A DNA stretch of 64,000 bases from Enterobacter hormaechei subsp. xiangfangensis. GTDB taxonomy: Bacteria; Pseudomonadota; Gammaproteobacteria; Enterobacterales; Enterobacteriaceae. Each line of letters opens with the position of its first letter. Positions within the stretch are counted from its first letter, which is position 1. Made by a program: the position numbers and the translations under genes. Positions 59,401 through 64,000 of the stretch are shown here, piece after piece. Under the pieces are notes generated by a model that was not told where the DNA came from, did not search any database, and saw only the letters and a list, made by a program, of their open reading frames with translations. The stretch spans positions 2,666,001-2,730,000 of the forward strand of contig NZ_CP017183.1 in the NCBI RefSeq assembly GCF_001729785.1, given 5' to 3'.

Positions 59401-59859
59401 ATGACTGTCACGGACACCGTACTGGTTTTATTTATTGTTGCCCTTCTGGCTTACGCGATCTATGACGAGTTTATTATGCCTCGCCGCCACGGCGAGACGC
59501 TGCTGACCCTTCCCCTCTTACGCCGTGGACGTATTGATGCGTTTATCTTCGCCGGTCTGGTAGTCATCCTCATTTACAATAATGTGACCAGCCACGGCGC
59601 AATATTAACCACATGGTTATTATGTGCGCTGGCATTAATGGCGATTTACCTGTTCTGGATCCGCTCGCCAAAACTCATTTTTAAAAAACACGGATTCTTC
59701 TTCGCCAATGTCTGGATAGAATATAACCGTATTAAAGAGATGAATTTATCCGAAGACGGGGTTCTGGTGATGCAATTAGAACAACGCCGCCTGCTCATCC
59801 GGGTCAGAAATATTGATGACCTGGAAAAGATATACAAATTACTTGTTAAAACTCAATGA
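59401..59859 (+). CDS. yobD: DUF986 family inner-membrane protein YobD
   Basis: 152 residues, E. coli length. Three TM segments, the first at the N-terminus ([20 protein letters not shown]), two in the middle ([15 protein letters not shown] and [16 protein letters not shown]). Function unknown. Starts only 13 nt after the manXYZ terminator, so it depends either on readthrough or on a promoter inside manZ. Confidence 0.93.
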   Translation: MTVTDTVLVLFIVALLAYAIYDEFIMPRRHGETLLTLPLLRRGRIDAFIFAGLVVILIYNNVTSHGAILTTWLLCALALMAIYLFWIRSPKLIFKKHGFFFANVWIEYNRIKEMNLSEDGVLVMQLEQRRLLIRVRNIDDLEKIYKLLVKTQ

Positions 59860-59866
59860 TTTATAA

Positions 59867-59884
59867 TTATAGCATCGGCTATAT
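59867..59884 (+). promoter_or_regulatory. candidate MntR box 1 upstream of mntP
   Basis: TTATAG-N6-CTATAT fits the ACATAG-N6-CTATGT spacing of MntR operators, with changes at one position in each half. Confidence 0.5.
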
Positions 59885-59925
59885 ATTGCATTATTCTTGA
59901 ACCAGCAATATAGCCGGTGCTATAT
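59869..59925. repeat. long inverted repeat between yobD and mntP
   Basis: Arms at 59869-59889 and 59905-59925 pair almost throughout (ATAGCATCGGCTATATATTG against its inverse). Contains both MntR-like boxes. No T-run follows. Confidence 0.6.
59908..59925 (+). promoter_or_regulatory. candidate MntR box 2 upstream of mntP
   Basis: ATATAG-CCGGTG-CTATAT, a perfect palindrome in its arms with the N6 spacing of MntR operators. Confidence 0.5.
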
Positions 59926-59975
59926 CTCCTCTGTTAATTGACTTATATTTATTAACGATATTTTCACGCATAAAT

Positions 59976-59994
59976 CTAAATGAAAATCGTTATC
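59976..59994 (+). promoter_or_regulatory. candidate Fur box upstream of mntP
   Basis: Read on the minus strand GATAACGATTTTCATTTAG, matching the 19-bp Fur consensus at 14 positions. Fur is a known regulator of mntP in E. coli. Confidence 0.5.
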
Positions 59995-60065
59995 AACATA
60001 GTGGCTATATAAAGCCATCTTCGTTGTTGTTTTATATTCTCAAAATATGTTAAGGTTGCGCCCGT

Positions 60066-60191
60066 CGTTGGGGAGTAGCCGATTTCCTGCCTGCGGGAAA
60101 TGTACGTGTCAACATACTCGTTGAAAAACGTGGCGCGTACGGATCGTTTTTAAGCACAATTACTGTGCCAGAAGCGATCAGGCGAGACCAT
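60066..60191 (+). ncRNA. yybP-ykoY manganese riboswitch (mntP leader)
   Basis: Contains the conserved elements in order: TTGGGGAGTAGCC, ATGTACGTGTCAACATACTC, GTGGCGCGTACGGATCG, an inner hairpin (GCACAATTACTGTGC) and the terminal GGCGAGACCAT. The closing strands GGGGAGUAG and GGCGAGACC are the Mn2+-binding three-way core. Same arrangement as E. coli mntP. Binding of Mn2+ turns on translation of the efflux pump. Confidence 0.93.
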
Positions 60192-60260
60192 AGATACATC
60201 AACTGCTGTTTACTGGGGGCAGTGATGTGTCATATGGATATCCCCGGTCTGGACGCTCTT

Positions 60261-60827
60261 ATGAATATCTCCGCTACGATCCTTCTGGCTTTTGGCATGT
60301 CCATGGACGCATTTGCCGCCTCTATCGGCAAAGGTGCCACTCTCCATAAACCTAAATTTTCCGAAGCCCTGCGTACCGGTCTCATCTTTGGCGCTATCGA
60401 AACGCTGACGCCGCTTATCGGCTGGGGACTGGGGATGCTCGCCAACCAGTTTGTGCTGGAGTGGAATCACTGGATTGCTTTCGTGCTGCTGGTGTTCCTC
60501 GGCGGACGTATGGTGATTGAAGGTTTTCGTGGCAACGGCGATGAAGATGATGCGCCGCTGCAACGCCACGGCTTCTGGCTTCTGGTGACAACCGCCATCG
60601 CAACCAGCCTGGATGCAATGGCCGTGGGTGTCGGTCTGGCGTTTTTGCAGGTCAATATTATCGCCACCGCGCTGGCGATTGGCTGCGCCACGCTGATCAT
60701 GTCAACGCTGGGGATGATGGTGGGTCGGTTCATTGGCCCGCTGTTAGGCAAACGCGCCGAAATTCTGGGCGGTATCGTGTTGATCGGGATTGGTGCCCAA
60801 ATCCTTTGGGCACACTTCGCGGGTTAA
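60261..60827 (+). CDS. mntP: manganese efflux pump MntP
   Basis: 188 residues from the ATG at 60261, the E. coli length; the longer frame begins inside the riboswitch at 60165. Six TM helices, two similar halves ([20 protein letters not shown] and [20 protein letters not shown]), each with the conserved Asp. Exports Mn2+ across the inner membrane. Upstream are the riboswitch, MntR-like and Fur-like sites. The stop overlaps the convergent rlmA stop by four bases. Confidence 0.97.
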   Translation: MNISATILLAFGMSMDAFAASIGKGATLHKPKFSEALRTGLIFGAIETLTPLIGWGLGMLANQFVLEWNHWIAFVLLVFLGGRMVIEGFRGNGDEDDAPLQRHGFWLLVTTAIATSLDAMAVGVGLAFLQVNIIATALAIGCATLIMSTLGMMVGRFIGPLLGKRAEILGGIVLIGIGAQILWAHFAG

Positions 60828-61639
60828 CCTTCGCGCTGCCAGCAATGGATGCTGAAATCCGTCTGGCAGCGAAATTCTGTCTGCGCTGCCAGCGTTTCCC
60901 ACACCTCTGGTTTTGCCCGCCACGCAAACGGCGTCATTTGCAGTAACGCCACCGCTTCACTTCCCTGCAACATCATTTCATACGCTACCGACTGCGCCTG
61001 CTTTAACGCAAAGCCTGCCAGCTGTTCAGAGTGAGGCGCATGCAGGTGAACTTCATCATAGATCAGCCCTTTTAGCTCCAGCAGATGACGCGGCCCTGGC
61101 GTGACGGTGATAACCCAGCCACCGGGCTTAACGACGCGCGCCAGCTCCTCAGCCTTGCACGGCGCATAGATACGCACCACGGCGTCCATACTCGCTTCCT
61201 CAAACGGCAGGCGGTGGCTGGAGGCCACGCAGAACGTTACCGCTGAGTAGCGTTTGGCTGCCGCACGGATAGCCACTTTAGATACGTCCAGCCCGTACGT
61301 TTCGGCGCCCTTCTCAGCCGCCACGTCAGCAAACGTGGCGGTGTAGTAACCTTCGCCGCAGCCGATATCCAGCATGGCGGATGCGCCTTCTGTCAGATAT
61401 TCACGGAGTAAGGCGACAACGGCATCCCTGAGCGGTTGATAATGCCCGGCATCGAGAAACGCCCGGCGCGCCTGCATCATCTCCGCGCTGTCACCCGGGT
61501 CCCGGGAGCGCTTGTGCTGTACCGGCAGAAGATTTACATAGCCCTCTTTCGCCCGGTCAAACTGATGTCCCTGTGGACAGATAAACGTTTTCTCCGCGCG
61601 CGTCAGCGGCGCGTGGCAAAGGGGACAACTGAAAGACAT
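60824..61639 (-). CDS. rlmA: 23S rRNA (guanine-N1-745) methyltransferase RlmA
   Basis: 271 residues. N-terminal zinc finger with Cys5, Cys8, Cys21 and His25 ([15 protein letters not shown]), then a Rossmann SAM domain ([13 protein letters not shown]). Methylates G745 in 23S rRNA helix 35. Convergent with mntP, with a four-base overlap of stop codons. 39 nt downstream of the PBP3 paralogue. Confidence 0.96.
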   Translation of the reverse strand: MSFSCPLCHAPLTRAEKTFICPQGHQFDRAKEGYVNLLPVQHKRSRDPGDSAEMMQARRAFLDAGHYQPLRDAVVALLREYLTEGASAMLDIGCGEGYYTATFADVAAEKGAETYGLDVSKVAIRAAAKRYSAVTFCVASSHRLPFEEASMDAVVRIYAPCKAEELARVVKPGGWVITVTPGPRHLLELKGLIYDEVHLHAPHSEQLAGFALKQAQSVAYEMMLQGSEAVALLQMTPFAWRAKPEVWETLAAQTEFRCQTDFSIHCWQREG

Positions 61640-61678
61640 GACAGCTCCAGGGCGTAAACCAAAAGGCGAAGTGTACCG

Positions 61679-63424
61679 CTATTCGCCAGGGTTATAAACG
61701 GCTGGGTGATGCATCACGATCAGATGGTCAGAATCTGCCGGCAGCCCGTCAGGCTTTACGTTTTCCAGACGCAGAACGTTCCCCATAATTTCGCTGAAAA
61801 CGGGCGCGGAAACGGCCCCGCCGTAATAGGCACCGTTTTGCGGATCGTTAATCACCACCACCAGCGCAAAACGGGGATCGCTGGCAGGCGCAACGCCTGC
61901 GGTATAGGCGACGTATTTATCCACATACTTACCGTGTTCATCGATTTTTTTGGCCGTCCCGGTTTTTATCGCCACGCGATAGTTACGCACCGCCGCTTTG
62001 ATTCCACCACCGCCGGGTAATGCGACGCTCTCCATCATGTGCTCCACCTCGTGAACAATTTCCTCGGGCATCACCCGCTTGCCAATCACCGGCGGATCGA
62101 TTCGGGTGATGGACAGAGGCCGTTCAATGCCATAGCTGCCGATGGTGGCATACACATGCGCCAGCTGGAGGGGGGTTACCATCAGGCCATATCCAAAGGC
62201 AAAGGTCGCCCGGTCTAACTGGCTCCAGAATTTCCGCTGCGGCAGTAAACCTGCGCTTTCTCCCGTTAAGCCAAGCCCGGTACTCTCGCCAAAGCCAAAG
62301 TGTTTATAGGTATCCAGTAACCGTTGCACAGGCATCGCCAGCGAAAGACGGGACACGCCCGTGTCACTGGATTTTTGCAGGATGCCGGTCATCGTCAGCT
62401 CGGGATAGTAGCCCACATCGCGGATACGATGGCCATCAATGGTGTAGGGATGCGTGTCTATGACGCTGTCAGGCTGTACCAGCCCCTGCTGTAGCGCCGT
62501 CATCAGCACCAGAGGCTTAACGGTAGAGCCAGGTTCAAAGGTGTCACTGATCGCGCGATTGCGAAAATCATCCAGCGTTGCCCCTTCCCGGTTGTTGGGG
62601 TTGAAGTCGGGGAAGCTCGCCATTGCCAGAATTTCGCCCGTCTGGATATTAATCAGCACCGACGCGCCTGACTCAGCTTTGTTCCACGCCACGGCATTAT
62701 CCAGCGCGTCTTCAGTGATAGTTTGCAGGCGTTCATCGATACTAAGCTGGATATTATGTGCAGGTACGGGAGCCACCTCCGTGAGGTTCTCCACCACATG
62801 TCCGTAGCGATCTTTCCTGACCAGCCGCACGCCTGCCTTCCCGGTAAGCTGCGTGTTGAAGCTTTTCTCGACACCCTCAATGCCCTGACCATCAATATTG
62901 GTGAAGCCAATCAGGTTCGCCGCCACGTGCCCGGCAGGATAAAAGCGGCGGGACTCATCGCGAAGGTTGATACCCGGAAGACGCAGCTTATCGATCCACT
63001 TTGTCTGGGAGGGATCAACCTGACGGGCAAGGTAAATAAATCGCCCGTGCGGGTTACTGTTGATTCGCGATGCGAGCGTGCTCAGAGAAAGGTGTAAGGC
63101 ATTTGCCAGGGCCTGCCAGCGCGAATCATAACCGATCCCCCCTTTTTCCAGCACTGTTTTGGGATCGGCCCAGACGGCCTGGACAGGTACGCTCACCGCA
63201 AGGGGTCGTCCTTCACGGTCCACAATCATCCCCCGCGGGGCGTCTATCGCCACTTCGCGCAGGGAGCGCATATCCTCCTGCTTAACCAGATTATCCGGTT
63301 TGATAATTTGCAGCCACGCCACGCGGCCCAGCAGAAACGCAAGACTACAAAAGATAGCGAGACACAGAAGTGCAAAACGTGCCGGAGTAAAGTTTCCGGT
63401 GGTCGTTATTGTCTTTTTTTTCAC
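61679..63424 (-). CDS. FtsI-like class B penicillin-binding protein (PBP3 paralogue, PBP3SAL type)
   Basis: 581 residues from the GTG at 63424 (GGGG upstream); a TTG at 63448 would give 589. Cytoplasmic tail, one TM (FALLCLAIFCSLAFLLGRVA), a pedestal domain and a transpeptidase domain with S300-T-V-K303, S352-S-D354 and K487-T-G489 (numbering from the GTG). The second motif is SSD where FtsI has SSN. The position between rlmA and cspC is where Salmonella carries PBP3SAL (STM1836), the second septal PBP that works at acid pH. The housekeeping ftsI lies elsewhere in the dcw cluster. Inner membrane, periplasmic catalytic domain. Confidence 0.9.
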   Translation of the reverse strand: MKKKTITTTGNFTPARFALLCLAIFCSLAFLLGRVAWLQIIKPDNLVKQEDMRSLREVAIDAPRGMIVDREGRPLAVSVPVQAVWADPKTVLEKGGIGYDSRWQALANALHLSLSTLASRINSNPHGRFIYLARQVDPSQTKWIDKLRLPGINLRDESRRFYPAGHVAANLIGFTNIDGQGIEGVEKSFNTQLTGKAGVRLVRKDRYGHVVENLTEVAPVPAHNIQLSIDERLQTITEDALDNAVAWNKAESGASVLINIQTGEILAMASFPDFNPNNREGATLDDFRNRAISDTFEPGSTVKPLVLMTALQQGLVQPDSVIDTHPYTIDGHRIRDVGYYPELTMTGILQKSSDTGVSRLSLAMPVQRLLDTYKHFGFGESTGLGLTGESAGLLPQRKFWSQLDRATFAFGYGLMVTPLQLAHVYATIGSYGIERPLSITRIDPPVIGKRVMPEEIVHEVEHMMESVALPGGGGIKAAVRNYRVAIKTGTAKKIDEHGKYVDKYVAYTAGVAPASDPRFALVVVINDPQNGAYYGGAVSAPVFSEIMGNVLRLENVKPDGLPADSDHLIVMHHPAVYNPGE

Positions 63425-63567
63425 CTTAACCCCAGGGCTGTTGATCAACGCCCTGATTTAACGGGAAAAGCTGATAATAAGGCGGGAAAACAATGCTAAT
63501 ATTCTCGCGGGTTTGCAACAAGATAATAACAGCGGAGGATTACGTAATATTTTGAAAAATAAGTGAA

Positions 63568-63597
63568 TAAAAAAGCCCCGCATCGGCGAGGCTTATG
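63568..63597 (-). terminator. cspC terminator
   Basis: On the minus strand AGCCTCGC-CGAT-GCGGGGCT with one mismatch, followed by six T, about 45 nt past the cspC stop. Confidence 0.8.
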
Positions 63598-63640
63598 TCT
63601 GGGATCGAAGCGCTGAGCGCTTCAGTCAGCAGTGATTCGA

Positions 63641-63850
63641 TCAGATAGCAGTTACGTTAACCGCAGCTGGGCCTTTCTGGCCATCCTGAATTTCGAACTC
63701 AACGTTCTGGCCTTCAGCCAGAGTTTTGAAGCCGTTACCCTGGATTGCAGAGAAGTGTACGAACACATCTTTGCTGCCGTCAGCAGGAGTAATGAAACCA
63801 AAACCTTTAGACTCGTTGAACCACTTAACTTGACCTTTAATCTTTGCCAT
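63641..63850 (-). CDS. cspC: cold-shock-family protein CspC
   Basis: 69 residues from the ATG at 63850, which has AAGGAATTT upstream. Cold-shock domain with RNP1 KGFGFITP and RNP2 VFVHFSAI. Sequence as E. coli CspC. Constitutively expressed RNA chaperone, transcription antiterminator and stabiliser of stress mRNAs such as rpoS. Follows yobF in the same transcript, with 25 nt between. Confidence 0.97.
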
Positions 63851-63875
63851 TTGCAAAATTCCTTAGAGTGTTTTC

Positions 63876-64000
63876 TTAGCCCGCAGGCTTTGACTTAGAT
63901 AAAACTGAGACATTACTGCTTGAGGCACTAATATAAGGTTCGGCAGAGAAGCGGTATTCAACGACAACGTGTTTACTCAGGACTTCTTTACTGAAAATGC
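63876..64000 (-). CDS. yobF: YobF (partial, start beyond right edge)
   Basis: Frame reads [40 protein letters not shown] then TAA at 63876-63878. It matches E. coli YobF up to SNVSVLS, after which E. coli continues with a LRAKKT-type tail. Those bases are still present just past the stop but out of frame. The stress-induced small protein is encoded ahead of cspC in E. coli too. Confidence 0.85.
   Translation of the reverse strand, partial: IFSKEVLSKHVVVEYRFSAEPYISASSSNVSVLSKSKPAG

Noticed and set aside
59995..60010. AACATAG-N3-CTATAT, which resembles an MntR box near the mntP promoter
   Set aside because: Half-sites fit but the spacing is three instead of six, so it cannot be a standard operator.

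Overview
The window reads as a chromosomal segment of an Enterobacteriaceae member, most likely Enterobacter (cloacae complex) or a close relative. This rests on near-E. coli-length orthologues (CspC identical over 69 residues to the E. coli protein as I remember it; MinD, MinE, Rnd, FadD, SdaA, ManXYZ, TreA), on gene order that follows Salmonella more closely than E. coli K-12 (min operon joined directly to rnd-fadD; an ftsI paralogue between rlmA and cspC), and on a Tae4/Tai4-bearing type VI secretion (T6SS) cluster. No species call is possible without comparison.

1-19.8 kb, all minus strand: the larger part of a T6SS locus. In transcription order (right to left): SH3 lipoprotein, tssJ, tssK, tssL (with OmpA-like domain), tssM, tagF, tssA, tssB, tssC, a GC hairpin, a Rap1a-like immunity gene, tae4 amidase effector, tai4 immunity gene, hcp, a second GC hairpin, a twice-frameshifted lipoprotein pseudogene, an AT-rich module (a glycine-zipper putative effector plus two similar two-TM membrane proteins), tagH (FHA), a PP2C phosphatase, an unidentified exported protein, and a tagJ/impE-like gene cut by the left edge. 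tssE, tssF, tssG, clpV and vgrG are not in the window.

19.8-33.7 kb: an AT-rich gap of about 850 bp with a terminator-like hairpin; a GlxA-type AraC regulator followed by a paralogous GAPDH; periplasmic trehalase treA; a Fur-box-preceded TonB siderophore receptor; then the conserved block ycgR, emtA, ldcA, cvrA, dadX, dadA.

34-42.3 kb: ycgB, fadR, nhaB, dsbB, ycgN, ycgM, ycgL, minCDE. The umuDC and hlyE genes that E. coli K-12 carries beside dsbB are absent.

42.3-64 kb: rnd, fadD, yeaY, tsaB, yoaA, yoaB, yoaH, pabB, nudL, sdaA, pdeD, a yoaL-like upstream ORF and yoaE, manXYZ, yobD, mntP with a yybP-ykoY manganese riboswitch and candidate MntR and Fur sites, rlmA, a PBP3 paralogue, cspC, and yobF cut by the right edge.

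Most genes are ordinary housekeeping. The best candidate for something undescribed is the AT-rich effector/immunity module at 4163-6533 within the T6SS operon. Smaller points are the terminator-like hairpin at 20.4 kb, a FadR-like operator in front of fadR itself, stacked metal-responsive sites in front of mntP, and a catalytic-motif substitution in the PBP3 paralogue.
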